Assembly: GCF_950295315.1 (NCBI RefSeq)
Contig: NC_080164.1
Location: forward strand, 63,254,042 to 63,318,041
DNA: 64,000 nucleotides
From: Erinaceus europaeus
Lineage: Eukaryota; Chordata; Mammalia; Eulipotyphla; Erinaceidae
Direction of reading: 5' to 3'
Below, in pieces: positions 11,830-23,055 of the stretch; position 1 is the first letter of the stretch; every line of letters starts with the position of its first letter. The position numbers and the translations under genes are program-made. Below the pieces are notes generated by a model. That model was not told the origin of the DNA. It ran no database searches and saw only the letters and a program-made list of their open reading frames with translations.

Positions 11830-12010
11830 ATACCTAGTTGAGTGGTTGAGTGCACATGTTACAATGCACAAGGACCCCACCTGCAGGGGGGTCACTTTGC
11901 AAGCAGTGAAGCAGGTGTCTATCTTTCTCTCCTCCTCTCTGTCTTTCCATCCTCTCCCAATTTCTCTCTGTCCTATCCAGCATCAACAACAGCTATAAAA
12001 ACAATAAAAA
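11830..12010 (+). repeat. SINE with type B head and type A body
   Basis: Head TGAGTGCACATGTTACAATG, then a type A body with CACTTTGCAAGCAGTGAAGC; part of the head is missing. Confidence 0.6.
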
Positions 12011-12011
12011 T

Positions 12012-12434
12012 CAGGAGTTGGGTGGTAGCACAGCGGGTTAAACACAGGTGGAGCAAAGCACAGGACCTGCATAAGGATCCCAGTTCGAGCCCACGGCTCC
12101 CCACCTGCAAGGGAGTCAATTCACAAGCGGTGAAGCAGGTCTGCGGGTGTCTATCTTTCTCTTCCTCTCTCTGTGTTCCCCTCCTCTCTCCATTTCTCTC
12201 TGTCCTATCTAGCTAACAGTGACGACATCAATAACAACAACAATACTAACTACAACAGTAAAACAACAAGGGCAACAAAAGGGAATAAATAAATAAATTT
12301 TAAGAAAACTAAATAAAAAGACAATAACAATCACAACAAGGGCAACGAAAATGGGAAAAATAGCCTCCAGAACCAGTGGATTCGTAGTGCTGGCACTGAG
12401 CCCCAGCGATAACCCTGGAGGCAAAAAAAAAAAA
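12012..12434 (+). repeat. Type A SINE with 3' module
   Basis: Longest form, about 420 bp, ending at the CCTGGAGGC arm and an A-run. Confidence 0.85.
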
Positions 12435-12833
12435 ATGTATTGGCTGTAATGTAGACACTTGTGCAGTTGCCCTGTGAAAAACCAACAACCTTCTCCTTGC
12501 TAAAGGAGATTCTTTCTTTTAACTTGACATCACAGGTTGAGGTTACAGGGATTGACATTTGTCGGTGAAGGCTGCATCTTCAGGGAGGCAGTGTTCCTAC
12601 CTCTCTCAGTGCAGACACCTGCACTGGCCCCTGTGCAGCATGGCCAGTCTCACATCTACATTCTCACGATCCCAGATGCCTCAGAGGGAGACCCAGGGGA
12701 TACTAGCTGCTGCTTCAAACACTAACAGGCCTGGCTTGCCGTGCTGTGTGCCTCACAAGGCCCTTGCTTCTTTCTGCACTGACCCCTCCTCGCTGTACTT
12801 TGTCTCCTGTGTAGATTGTAAATGGCCATTAAG

Positions 12834-12985
12834 TGGTTGAGGGAGATGTGAATGAGGGTGGTGTGAAGGCATGGGAGCCCCACCAGGTCCAAAACCCACT
12901 GGCATTTTCTGACGAGGAAGAAGAAGACCTGCTGGAGTTCATGTACAAGTATAAGGCACCTCGAAAGACGGAACTCCCTCTGGAG
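12834..12985 (+). CDS. REEP1: Candidate alternative REEP1 exon giving a longer, different C-terminus
   Basis: If spliced to the 178-nt exon in phase 1, with an acceptor ending CCATTAAG at 12833, this 152-nt exon stays open throughout. It encodes VVEGDVNEGGVKAWEPHQ, then an acidic block (FSDEEEEDLLEF), then MYKYKAPRKTELPLE. It ends GAG|GTACAG in phase 0. In that phase the last REEP1 exon is read in a second frame as APPRLLRSRFRKK...TETT and stop. Agreement of phase at both ends with a long open frame is hard to get by chance. I recall that longer human REEP1 isoforms exist but could not check. An upstream AG at 12814 also follows a pyrimidine tract, but all three frames from there stop within nine codons. 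Confidence 0.6.
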
Positions 12986-13237
12986 GTACAGCGTGTCTGG
13001 GGCTGTGGGTTGGAATGTGTTTGCACAAGGTCTTCACCGTGGAGAAATGGGGGTCCTGGGAGCAGCATCTCTTGAGGAACCCCATATTTCTCAAGTGTTT
13101 AAGGGCAGAAACACTTCCACTAGACAGGCAAGACAATCCAGTAGGTAGTACCTAGCTATTTGCCAAGGGGGTGAAAAAAGACCCTTAGAAAAAGGTTATA
13201 TAACATAAAGCATTTTTAAAAAGCAACAACTACTAAC

Positions 13238-13586
13238 AGGGAGTTGGTAGCACAGAGGGTTAAGTACACGTGGCGCAATACCCAAGGACCAGCATAAGGA
13301 TCCCGGTTCGAGCCCCTGGCTCCCCACCTGCAGGGGAATTGCTTCACAGGCGGTGAAGCAGGTCTGCAGATGTCTTTCTCTCCCCTTCTCTGTCTTCCCC
13401 TCCTCTCTCCATTTCTAACTGTCCTATCCAACAATGAACAACATCAACAACAACAATAATAACCACAACAAGGCTACAATACAAAGGCAACAAAGAGGGG
13501 GGAAGATGGCCTACAGGAGCAGTGGATTCATGGTGCAGGCACTGAGCCCCAGCAATAACCCTGGAGGCAAAAAAAAAAAAAAGAGA
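13238..13586 (+). repeat. Type A SINE with 3' module
   Basis: The module contains GCAGTGGATTCATGGTGCAG. Confidence 0.85.
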
Positions 13587-14334
13587 GAGAGAGAAAGAAA
13601 TAGTAAAACAATCCAAGAGTATTTTGGGGGCAGAAAAACTCAGAATGTGTTATTTGACATGTTTTTGTACATAAAACTTGTTCGTCACTCACTATCTCCA
13701 AGACAGCACAGTGCCTGAGACAGGGTAGTTGCTTATAAAATATTATTAAAGAAGTACAGCTCCTTCATATAACCAAACACAACACACTTGGCATAGATAC
13801 TAATGCCAACAGTAGGTATGAATGGAGTTTTGGCAGCAGAGTGTCAAGTCTAGAACCTCATGGGCCTTGCTGTGATGTGAGCTGGGACTCACCAGCCTTG
13901 GACTCGGTATAACGGTCAGCAGACCTGGGGGACTCCAGACTCCTTCTCTCTGCTCCCTCACATCTCCTCTGCTGCTTCCATCTGCTCAAGAATACATGCT
14001 GGGTGTCTAGATGAGACAAGTTGGGAGTATCCCTATCTAGAGCAGATGGAGAAGTGTCTTGAAAGGTCCCCCAGATCAAACGTAGCTTGCTGTCAATCAT
14101 GTGGCTTTTTCATACCAGACCCTCTGGGTCATCAGACTTCTTCCCAAGGAGAGACACACATGGGTCAGTTTTGGAGTTAGAGATTCTGGTAGATGATGTC
14201 TTGGGTTTGGATGACATCTGAGAAGTCAACTGCTGCATGGGTAGCCTCATGAAAGAGAGAGAGAGGCCCAGCCTCAACTGTAGGGAAGAGCCAAGAATAT
14301 TCTAGGGCTGAAAGTTTGCACACACTGAACTGAA

Positions 14335-14495
14335 CAGGGGAGATAGCTCACATGGTCTGGCATGGGCCTAGACATGCCCGTAGCCCAGTTCAAGCCCCAC
14401 CACCACATGGATGTACCATGGTACTTGGGAAACTGGTACTATGGTGTCTCTCCCTCACTCTGTGTGTCTATCTGAATGAGAAGGCCAGTCAACAG
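14335..14495 (+). repeat. Older tRNA-like SINE (type E)
   Basis: GGAGATAGCTCACATGG with B box AGTTCAAGCCC. Not one of the four main types. Confidence 0.5.
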
Positions 14496-14499
14496 GAGG

Positions 14500-14622
14500 A
14501 TGGAGGAGATAACATAATGGTTATACAAGAAGACTTTCATATACAAAGTTCCAGAGTCTCAAGTATAATCCCCAGCACCACTGAGTCAGAGCTGAGCTGT
14601 GCTCTGGTTTAAAAAAAAAAAA
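14500..14622 (+). repeat. Type D SINE
   Basis: GGAGATAACATAATGGTTAT. Confidence 0.75.
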
Positions 14623-14626
14623 AGTT

Positions 14627-14978
14627 GGGGGTTGGGTGGTAGCGCAGTAGGTTAAGCGCACATGGCACAAAGCGCTAGGACTGGCATAAGGATCCTGGTT
14701 CGAGCCTCAGGCTTCCCACCTGCAGGGGAGTCGCTTCACAGCCAGTGAAGCAGGTCTGTAGATGTCGGTCTTTCTCTCCCCTTCTCTGTCTTCCCTTCCT
14801 CTCTCCATTTCTCTATCCTATCCAAAAATGAATGGCATCAACAATAACAATAATAACCACAACAAGGCTACAACAAGGGCAACAAAAGGGAGAAAAATGG
14901 CCTCCAGGAGCAGAGGATTCATGGTGCAGGCACTTGAGTTCCAGCAATAACCCAGGAGGCAAAAAAAAAAAAAAAGTT
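14627..14978 (+). repeat. Type A SINE with 3' module
   Basis: Complete. Confidence 0.85.
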
Positions 14979-15029
14979 GGTTCAGGAATAGTGAAACTGC
15001 ACATTCCCTAGTCTATAAAAAAAATTAAG

Positions 15030-15160
15030 TATTCCACTAGATGGCACAGTAGATAAACCACGAGGTCCTGAGTTCAATCCCCGGCAGCACATGGACCAGA
15101 GTGATGTCTGGTTCTTTCACTCTCGCTCTTCCTATCTTTCTCATTAATAATTTTTTTAAT
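15030..15160 (+). repeat. Type C SINE
   Basis: B box AGTTCAATCCC and GTGATGTCTGGTTC. Confidence 0.8.
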
Positions 15161-15378
15161 CTTTTTTTATTCTTTTTTTAAATTTTTATCTTTATATGTT
15201 GGATAAAGACAGTCAGAAACTGAGAGGGAAGGGGGTGATAGAGAGGGAGACAGACACCTGCAGACCTGCTTCACCACTTGTGAAGCTTTCCCCCTGCAGG
15301 TGGGGACCAGGGGCTTGAACCTGGGTCTTTGCGCACTATAACATGTGCGCTCAACCAAGTGCGCCACCACCTGGCCCT
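15161..15378 (-). repeat. Type B SINE
   Basis: Tail-to-tail with the type C copy. Confidence 0.8.
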
Positions 15379-15432
15379 AATTTTTTAAAGTCTTAAAAAA
15401 TAAATAAATAAAAATAAGTTCCATAAACTGCT

Positions 15433-15703
15433 TTGTTTATTTATTTTTGCCACCAGGGTTATCTCTGGAGCTTGGTGCCGTACTACAAATCCACTGCTCC
15501 TGGAGGTCATTTTTCCCATTTTATTTGGCTAAGACAGAGAGAAATTGAGAGAGAAAGGGAAGACAAGAGAAGCAGGTGAGAATGATAGACACCTGCTGGC
15601 CTGCTTCACTGCTTGTGAAGAGAACCCCCTGCAGGTGGGGAGCCGGGGTCCTTGCACTTCATACTATATGTGATTAACCCGGTGTGCTACCGCCTGGCCC
15701 CCT
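15433..15703 (-). repeat. Type A-like SINE with 3' module
   Basis: The module leads (GCCACCAGGGTTATC...CTCCTGGAGG). Confidence 0.8.
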
Positions 15704-16068
15704 ACAAACTGCTTTATAGTTTTCTGTTTAACAACTTGAAGTTATTAGAAAAACAAAACCAAAAATCGCAGGCTTCACTGACTCTTCTTTCACTGTGTCC
15801 AGAGTTGGTTTACTGACATTTCCTACTGGTAAATTAAAGCCTGAAGAAGTTCATAGAGGAGGGAGAGTGTAAAAGGTGAGAACAAAGGTGATGATGACCC
15901 TGAGTGACTGGGTCATGGGGGAAGGAGCTCAGAAGTGAATTTACGTTCTGTGGGGCGAGAGGTGCTGTAGATGGCATCTGGGGACTCACACATGCAAAGG
16001 ATGTGCTTTGCCACTGAGCTACATTCCAAGCCTTGGGTGTGACTTTTGAGTTGGGGGTTAAAGAAGTC

Positions 16069-16383
16069 TAGAGGGCCTGAGTGGTGGTGCACCCAGTTGA
16101 TCACATGCACAAAGATCCAGGGTTCAAACCTCTGGTCTCCACCTGTAGGGGAGAAGCTTCATAAGTGGCAGAGCAGTGCTGCAGGTGTCTCTTTCTCTTT
16201 GTTACTCTCCACCTCCCTCTACCTTTTCAATGTCTCTCTTTAATATCAAATGAAAGAAAGAAAAAAAAGAGGAAAGGTAAAATGAAAGGAAGAAGGAAGA
16301 AAGGAAGAAAAAAAAACCTGTCTACCAAAAGTGGTGGCAGGCACCAAGCCCCAGTGATAACCCTGTTGACAATTAAAAAAATA
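16069..16383 (+). repeat. Type B SINE carrying a 3' module
   Basis: Type B head, GAAA-rich middle, then GCAGGCACCAAGCCCCAGTG. Confidence 0.7.
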
Positions 16384-16405
16384 AAAGTTTAGAAAAGGCA
16401 AGACA

Positions 16406-16525
16406 GGGGTTAGGGGCAGATAGCACAGTGCTTATGCAAAGAGACTCTCATGTCTGAGACTCCAAAGTCCCAGGCTTAATCTCTCACACCACCATAAACA
16501 CCATAAAACAGTGCCCTAGAGAAAG
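16406..16525 (+). repeat. Type D SINE
   Basis: GGGCAGATAGCACAGTGCTT. Confidence 0.8.
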
Positions 16526-16526
16526 A

Positions 16527-16605
16527 GGAGGAGGAGGAGGAGGAAGGAGGGAAGGAAGGAAGGAAGGAAGGAAGGAAGGAAGGAAGGGAGGGAGGGAGGG
16601 AGAAA
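16527..16605. repeat. (GGAA)n and (GGA)n microsatellite
   Basis: Expanded from the tail of the type D copy. Confidence 0.9.
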
Positions 16606-16620
16606 ATGAAGGAAAGGTGA

Positions 16621-16838
16621 TGGGGCCAGGTGGTGGTACACCTGGTTAAGTGTACCTGTTTCAGTGTGAAAGGACCCAGGTTCAAGTCCCTGGTCTCCAC
16701 TTGCAGAGGGAAAGCTTTGCAAGTGGTGAAGCAGGGCTCCAGGTGTCTCTCTCTCTTTCTCTCTCTCTGTCTCCCTCATTCTCTCTCAATTTCTCTGTCT
16801 CTAACCAATAATGAATAAATAAAAAAAATTTTTAAAAA
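16621..16838 (+). repeat. Type B SINE
   Basis: GGGGCCAGGTGGTGGTACAC. Confidence 0.85.
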
Positions 16839-17063
16839 GGAAAGATGGGAAGCACTTCCAGATTTAAGAATGGCAGTGTGCAAGGACAGTTTAGGAGAAG
16901 CTGAGTACAGAGATAAAGGTTGAGGATAGGTTGGGGGTAATTATGTGAATGTTGATTACTACACCATAAGAAAACACTTTACTTTTCTTGCTTTGTAATA
17001 GTAGCAGTTCCTGGAGTGTTTGGGTCCCCAGGAATGATGAGGAGCCCTTTAAGAGTAGTTGGG

Positions 17064-17403
17064 GGGGGGGGCAGGCAGTAGCGTAGTGGGTTAAGCACAC
17101 ATGGTGCGAAGCACAAGGACAGGCAAGGATACTGGTTCGAACCCTCAGCTCCCCACCTGCAGGGGAGTCGATTCACAGGCAGTGAAGTAGGTCTGCAGGT
17201 GTCTGTCTTTCTCTCCCCGTTTCCCCACCTCCATTTCTCTCTGTCCTATACAACAACAACGACAGCAAGCATGACAACAATAATAATAACAACAGTAATG
17301 ATAAACAACAAGGGCAACAAAGGGGAAAAAATGGCCTCCAGGAGCAGTGGATTCATAGTGCAGGCACCGAACCCCAGCAATAACCCTGGAGGCAAAAAAA
17401 AGT
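17064..17403 (+). repeat. Type A SINE with 3' module
   Basis: Preceded by a G-run; AAGAGTAGTT / AAAGTAGTTTG suggests target duplication. Confidence 0.85.
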
Positions 17404-17495
17404 AGTTTGTAGTAAAATTGAGGTGGAACATCACACTTAGATGCAGTGTTTCCCTTTGTTATGTAGTTTGTTGTGCATTAGAGAATTTCATGTTG

Positions 17496-17716
17496 GGACC
17501 TGGTGGTGGCTCATCTGGTTGAGCGCACATGTTACAATGCACAAGGACCTGGGTTTGAGTCCCCGGACCCCACCCGCAGGGGGAAAGCTTCACGAGTGGT
17601 GAAGCAGGGCTGCAGGTGTCTCTCTGTCTCTCTTCCTCTCTATCACTCCCTTCCTTCTTGATTTCTGGCTGTCTCTATCCAAATAAATAAATAAATGAAG
17701 ATTATTTTTTTAAAAG
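17496..17716 (+). repeat. Type B SINE
   Basis: AGAATTTCATGT flanks both ends. Confidence 0.85.
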
Positions 17717-17883
17717 AATTTCATGTCAGAAAGAGGACTGGAAATTTGGTGATGGAGGTTGTTTTTTGTTGTTGTTCTTTGTTTTTTTGATGGAGGTTTT
17801 AAATACATATGAAGAAACATGAGGTTGCTTCTCTGAAAGACAGAGAAATGAAGGTGGTATTTCTCTTTGCTGAATCAATTCTT

Positions 17884-18176
17884 TTTTAATATTTATTTAT
17901 TTATTCCCTTTTGTTGCCCTTGTTTTTTTTTATTGTTGTAGTTGTTATTATTGTTGTTATTGATGTCATTGTTGTTAGATAGGACAGAGAGAAATGGAGA
18001 GAGGAGGGGAAGACAGTGACGGGGAGAGAAAGATAGACACCTGCAGACCTGCTTCACTGCTTGTGAAGCGACTCCCCTGCAGGTGGGGAGCCGGGTGGCT
18101 CCAACCGGTATCCTTATGCCGGTCCTTGCGCTTAGCGCCATGTGCGCTTAACCCGCTGCACTACGGCAGGACTCCC
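17884..18176 (-). repeat. Type A SINE
   Basis: TGAATCA(A/C)TTCTT flanks both ends. Confidence 0.85.
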
Positions 18177-18207
18177 TGATGAATCACTTCTTAATTAATC
18201 ATTCTGT

Positions 18208-18439
18208 GGGGCTGGGTGGTGGTTCATCAGGTAAAGCACACCCTCTGCCACGACCTGCAGGTGGTGAGCTTCATGAGAGGTGGAGTAGTGCTGTAGGTGG
18301 CTTCCCTTCCTTGGTCTTTCTCTCTAGCAAAGAAAAAGGAAAAGAAAGAGAGAAAGACTGTAACAATAAAACAACAAGGGCAACAAAAGGGAATAAATAA
18401 AATATTTAAAAAAATAAAGGAAGAAAGGAAGAAAGAAAG

Positions 18440-18501
<62 letters not shown>

Positions 18502-18575
18502 GAAGAACTGTAAGATGAGGTGGAGTCATGCTGGCTCTGAGCCCCAGTGATAAACCTGGTGGGAAAAAAAAAAGT
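18208..18575 (+). repeat. Composite SINE: type B head, type A tail, (GAAA)n, 3' module
   Basis: Head 18208-18340, ACAACAAGGGCAACAAAAGG tail 18360-18418, GAAA array 18418-18500, module 18520-18565. Confidence 0.65.
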
Positions 18576-18580
18576 TTTAG

Positions 18581-18815
18581 GAAGCCGGGCAGTGGTGCAC
18601 CACGTTAAACGCACATAGTACGAAGCACAAGGATCCTGGTTCAAGCCCCTGTTCCCCACCTGCAAGGGGGTTGCTTCACAAGCAGTGAAGTAGATCTACA
18701 GATCTCTCTCCTCTCTCAATTTCTCTCTGTTCTATCCAATAAAATGGAATAGCCTCTAGGAGCAGTGGATTCATATTACAAGCACCAAGCCCCAGTAATA
18801 ATCCTGGAGGCAAAA
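18581..18815 (+). repeat. Type A SINE with 3' module, shortened
   Basis: The pyrimidine body joins directly to the module. Confidence 0.75.
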
Positions 18816-19160
18816 ATAAACATAAAATGATAAAAAAAGAAGAAAAGTTTTTTTTTTCCTCCCAAAGCACAAACAAGAAAGATGTGCCTTCTCTCTTTGC
18901 AACTATTCACGTGGAATATCAAAGGACTTAGGAGAGCATGAAGGAGAGGGAGGTTCTGGTCTTCTCAGTGAACTTGGTTTGCTATGTAAGGTTTGATTCC
19001 TGTGGTGAGAATTCAAAGCCAGCCACTCACCAGCTACTTCACAAGTGGAAAGTATGGTCAGAGGAATTGTATGTTTCACTATAGACCCCTTCAGGTGCTG
19101 CCCTCAAAAGAGCCCAGGTCTGTACCCAACTGACAAATGCTTTTCTGCTTTCTCTGCTAG

Positions 19161-19171
19161 GCACCGCCTAG
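19161..19171 (+). CDS. REEP1: REEP1 last exon, classical end of coding sequence
   Basis: The acceptor TTTTCTGCTTTCTCTGCTAG ends at 19160. With the leftover G from the 178-nt exon, the first bases read GGC ACC GCC TAG, that is G-T-A-stop, the classical REEP1 C-terminus. The same bases can be read in another frame up to a TGA at 19230-19232 if the candidate 152-nt exon is included (see the separate entry). Confidence 0.93.
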
Positions 19172-19232
19172 ACTCCTTCGATCTCGCTTCAGGAAGAAAA
19201 GTACCTCATCCTCGGCCACTGAAACCACGTGA
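19161..19232 (+). CDS. REEP1: Alternative-frame end of REEP1 in the last exon
   Basis: Read in phase 0 after the candidate 152-nt exon, the last exon encodes 23 residues beginning APPRLLRSRFRKKSTSSS, strongly basic then serine/threonine-rich, and stops at TGA 19230-19232. The region therefore overlaps the classical stop codon (19169-19171) in a different frame. Open frame and phase are seen directly. Use depends on the alternative exon. Confidence 0.55.
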   Translation, partial: APPRLLRSRFRKKSTSSSATETT

Positions 19233-21016
19233 GTGAGACGAGCCAACAGCACTGGATCCACAGGATGTTTCTTCTCTGCCTTAAAGAGCTAGTCACTAAT
19301 AACATAGAAACCTGCAAGCTGACGTGCTATGTGTGCAGACTCACAGACACAGCCTTTTCTCTTTCCCCCTACCACTTTTCAGATTCCCCCCCCCCTTTGT
19401 TTTACTGGGGAGAGGATAAAGGGAAAGGTAGCATATATGTGGGGTGCGATCTTTCAGTCTTCTGAAAAGAGGTTGGTGATTTTCCACAATTGGATTGTGA
19501 CAGACAGCAAATAGTGTGCTTTTAGAAGTAGGAGAGTCAACCCCCACATGCTGAGATGTACATTTTAATTTATTTGTTGCATACTTTTAGTTCTGTAAAT
19601 GCAAACAATTTTGAAACAAACTTTTGTTTTTAGTACTAATAATTTGGACTATGGTGTATATATTCGTGGCTTCTGGCTTAATAAACTTGCAAGGGCTGCC
19701 AGAGATTCTGATATGTAAGAAAACTTCAAAAAATATATGCAAAAATTAGGTTCTTGAGAATGTCTCAGATACGCTTGTAAAGTTTCCAAATACAACTCCA
19801 GTAAAATATACCTTTTCCTACAGGATGGTGGTCCATATTTTTCAGACAGTTCAGCCAGTCCATCAGAGAAGTTTAGAATGAAGAGAGACAATATCTTAGT
19901 GGCAGAGATCAGTGTAATGAGGCCGGGGAAACAGTGTAGGGCACGAGGAGATTCAGGGTTAAGGGCTACTGAATTCTTGGGGGGTGGGTCCTTGGACTGT
20001 TGTTCGCCCTTGGTTAAACTTCTTGGGGTTATAGACGAACAAGCTGTTGTGAGGAATCATTCTGAGTGTTTCAAAAGTGCGTGACAAATGACTGTTTCAC
20101 CTTCCTAGTCATCAGTGCCATGACTAATTTCCCCAGGTAAGGGAACCTGTCATTGGGTATCTTGTTTGAGAGGACACTACACAAATCCCAACCAACCAAA
20201 CAGTAACAAAAACGACTAGGCTTTGTTTCAGATCTTCTATAAAACACATCTGAGATAGGTATATGTAGTAGTCTAAATACTGAGTTCTAGAAAGGTTTCA
20301 GAGATTGAGGTCATTATAGATCTGACCCACTACTCTGTTCCAGGAGCAACTATGCCTCACATCCTTCTGTCCCCTTTCTGGCTTGTGCAGAATGTGATCG
20401 AGATAAATCGTGGGCACTTTGGACCTTAATAATGCACATTTTATACAAGCTGGGATTACTTAATAGGAGAAGAGTGTATTCTCTGAGGGAACTCTCTATT
20501 TAGCTTGAGAAGTTTATCTGAAAAAAGAATTTGGTTTAAACAGCATTTTAGTGCAAGGTAGCTGCTCTTCCCTTTGAGAGCTGAGCCTACATGTAGATCA
20601 CTTATGTTTGTGCTTAGAGTCGGTGTTTTCTTTCAGTGTAATGCATGCAGTGGTTATAACCCAGTTGCTTATAATAATACTTGGATTGTGTTTGTTCATA
20701 GAGATGCTCAGAAGAGTAGAGAATTAGTGTTATGTACTACACAGAACCTACTGTCAACCTGCTACAAGCAGGCCTGGCTACAGACTTCCATTATGGTGTT
20801 AGGAACGTATACACCTGTGGTCTCTGCTGATGACACATAAACTGGCTCTGTGTCACCCCTGAGGGTTTTACTTGAATTTGATTGTTGCCAGATATGCATA
20901 TTCAAACCATCTCTTCCCCCTAATTTCTCGACTCTGTAATCTACAAAAGGATTTGAGGAAGTAAGCCTAAGAGCAAATTTGTGGCTTGGAGGGCAAATAG
21001 AGTGTATTCATAGTCT

Positions 21017-21172
21017 GGGTAGGGATAGATATCATAATAGTTATGCAGAGAGACTCTCATGCCTGAGGCCCCAAAGTTCCAGGTTCAATCCCCCGCACCA
21101 CTACCATCACCACCACCACCATGACTGTGAACCAGAGCTGAGCAGTGCTCTGGTAAAAAAGAGAGAGAGAGA
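21017..21172 (+). repeat. Type D SINE in the REEP1 3' UTR
   Basis: Carries an internal (CAC)n expansion at 21098-21122. Confidence 0.8.
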
Positions 21173-21525
21173 AAGACTCCACTGTCTGCACCCCTCAGTC
21201 TCCCAGTACCTGTTAGGGAAGAGAAAACATGCTTTCTTCAAGCTCTCTGAATAGTTTCTTTAAAATGTATTTACCTGTTAGTTGGGAGTAGTCAGAGTTA
21301 TCAGAAACAAATTTAAGCAGCTGTTTAGCATTTTTTTGCCAAAATAATTAATGTCTTTAGCTGTAGAGATTAAAATCCTATTGTGACCGAGAGATTTTCA
21401 TCATTTTACAATGCAAAGTTTTAACAAGTATAGGCTGTCAAGTTTGCACTCAACTATGCCAAAAACCAATTTGAAGCACTCTACTCTCAGACATGCTGTA
21501 TTACTACTACTCATTTGAAAATTAA

Positions 21526-21553
21526 ATATATATATATATGTATATATATATGT
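21526..21553. repeat. (TA)n tract
   Basis: Interrupted TA repeat in the REEP1 3' UTR. Confidence 0.85.
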
Positions 21554-21637
21554 ATCCAAACTGCTGTCTTAATGTAAATGTAACTATTTTTCCTTCAAGT
21601 GTTGATTAGGGAGTTGGTTTCTCTCTTAAGAACACTC

Positions 21638-21975
21638 ACTGTGGGGGTTAGGCAGTAGTGCAGCGGGTTAAGCGCAAATGGCGCCAAGCGCAAGGACCCG
21701 TGTGAAGATCCCGGTTCGAGCCCCCGGCTCCCCACCTGCAGGGGAGTCGCTTCACAGGCGGTGAAGCAGGTCTGCAGGTATCTATCTTTGTCTCCCCCTC
21801 TCTGTCTTCCCTCCTCTCTCCATTTCTCTCTGTCCTGTCCAACAACGAACAACATCAACAACGATAATAACCACAACAAGGGCAATAAAAAGGGGAAAAG
21901 TGGCCTCCAGGACCAGTGGATTCATGGTGCAGGCACTGAGCCCCAGCAGTAACCCTGGAGGCAAAAAAAGAAAAG
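21638..21975 (+). repeat. Type A SINE with 3' module in the REEP1 3' UTR
   Basis: GAACA(C/T)TCACTGT flanks both ends as target duplication. Confidence 0.88.
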
Positions 21976-22672
21976 AACATTCACTGTACAGCTAGCTGAG
22001 AGCAACTGTCCTATTTCTGGCAAAATGTGTTTACTTATCGAACAAGCTATATATATTTGCATATAGACTGACATAAAATGTGAATGCCTCAAAGAGTACA
22101 TGTAGTGGTGTGGCGTTCTAGAGGATATAACTGAATGTTTTTCATTTGCTGATTTACAGACACAGCTGTTTACAAAATGCTAGCTCAAAAGTCTGTAATT
22201 TTCATATAACAGCTCTTTTAAGTTATTTGCTGTTGAGCACCTGTTCATTTTCTGAGGAGGTGTGAGATGTGGTGGTATACTTACAAACAAGAGAGTTTAC
22301 TAATAATCCCTCCTGGCTTTGTGCGAATAGCTTGCTCATTTTGCTAGCCTTTGAAATGTGTGTTATCTGCAGTGAACTGTCCCATGTGTTTGTGCTAACA
22401 GTGCTTGTCGGCTATGACCATCATCAAGCACCTTCCTAGTCCTTCACCTTGCACAGTATTTGAAACAGCAAAGAATGTGATTTTCAGTACACACACAAAA
22501 AGCTGACTGACTGGACTGTGGCTGTGCACACTCCCCTGGTTTACTTCTGTAGTTCCTATAGAGCGCTCTGTAATAAAGTAGGATACTGGACTATACTTCA
22601 ATGGGATGTGAAATGACAGTATTCCAAAGGTTGACGTTCTGCTGTTTTGTTATAATGCCTGTATACATCTTG

Positions 22673-22678
22673 AATAAA
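22673..22678 (+). terminator. REEP1: Polyadenylation signal of REEP1
   Basis: Canonical AATAAA about 20 nt before an A-run, at the end of the long 3' UTR. Other AATAAA-like strings in the UTR fall in SINE tails. Confidence 0.7.
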
Positions 22679-22892
22679 GTCTTAAATGGTTTTCTTTTAA
22701 AAAAAAAAGTTTGTAATGTTGGGCTTACAAAGAAAGAGAAAACTTTGTAAGAATGGAACATAGCAAAGTTTAGAAGTTCAGCTACTAACTGGGCATATAG
22801 CCTGGTGTCTAAGCACAATGACTACTACAAAAAATTATTGCCAGGCAGAAAGTTAAATGTTATAAATCCTAAAAGACAAACAAAAACAGTTG

Positions 22893-23035
22893 AGAGGGCC
22901 AGCAGATGGCCCACCAGAATAGACTCCTTGCTGTGTGTGAAGCCTTGATTTTGCACCATATGGAAACACCATGGTTGATACAACAGGGGAATCTCTATGG
23001 ATGATGAAACCGTGTTGTGCCGTATCTCCTTTCTT
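22893..23035 (+). repeat. Older tRNA-like SINE (type E)
   Basis: GGGCCAGCAGATGGCCCACC; diverged. Confidence 0.45.
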
Positions 23036-23055
23036 TTTTTTTAGGCAAGATTCTT

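Larger units (their letters stand above)
1802..19160 (+). other. REEP1: REEP1 intron (17.4 kb), repeat-rich, holding two candidate alternative exons
   Basis: This lies between the last two exons of the classical REEP1 message. Candidate alternative exons at 5074-5109 and 12834-12985 are listed separately. Stretches with no recognised gene or repeat, where I see only ordinary intronic sequence, are about 1802-2640, 2910-3455, 3771-4330, 4456-5073, 5110-5550, 6000-6573, 7213-7803, 8761-9465 (with a GT-rich patch near 8912-8953), 9603-10415, 12435-12814, 13587-14330, 15704-16068 and 18816-19160. Confidence 0.85.
19172..22700 (+). other. REEP1: REEP1 3' untranslated region
   Basis: About 3.5 kb of largely non-repetitive sequence follows the stop and ends after an AATAAA at 22673-22678, with an A-rich stretch at 22698. 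The length agrees with the long 3' UTR of mammalian REEP1 messages (recalled). It contains a type D SINE at 21017-21172, a (TA)n tract at 21526-21553 and a full type A SINE with its 3' module at 21638-21975, so these repeats would be in the mature message. Confidence 0.8.

Noticed and set aside
12815..12833. Acceptor at 12814 as the start of the alternative REEP1 exon
   Set aside because: It has the better pyrimidine tract, but all three frames stop quickly (TAA at 12818-12820 or 12830-12832, TGA at 12838-12840). The AG at 12833 keeps the frame open.
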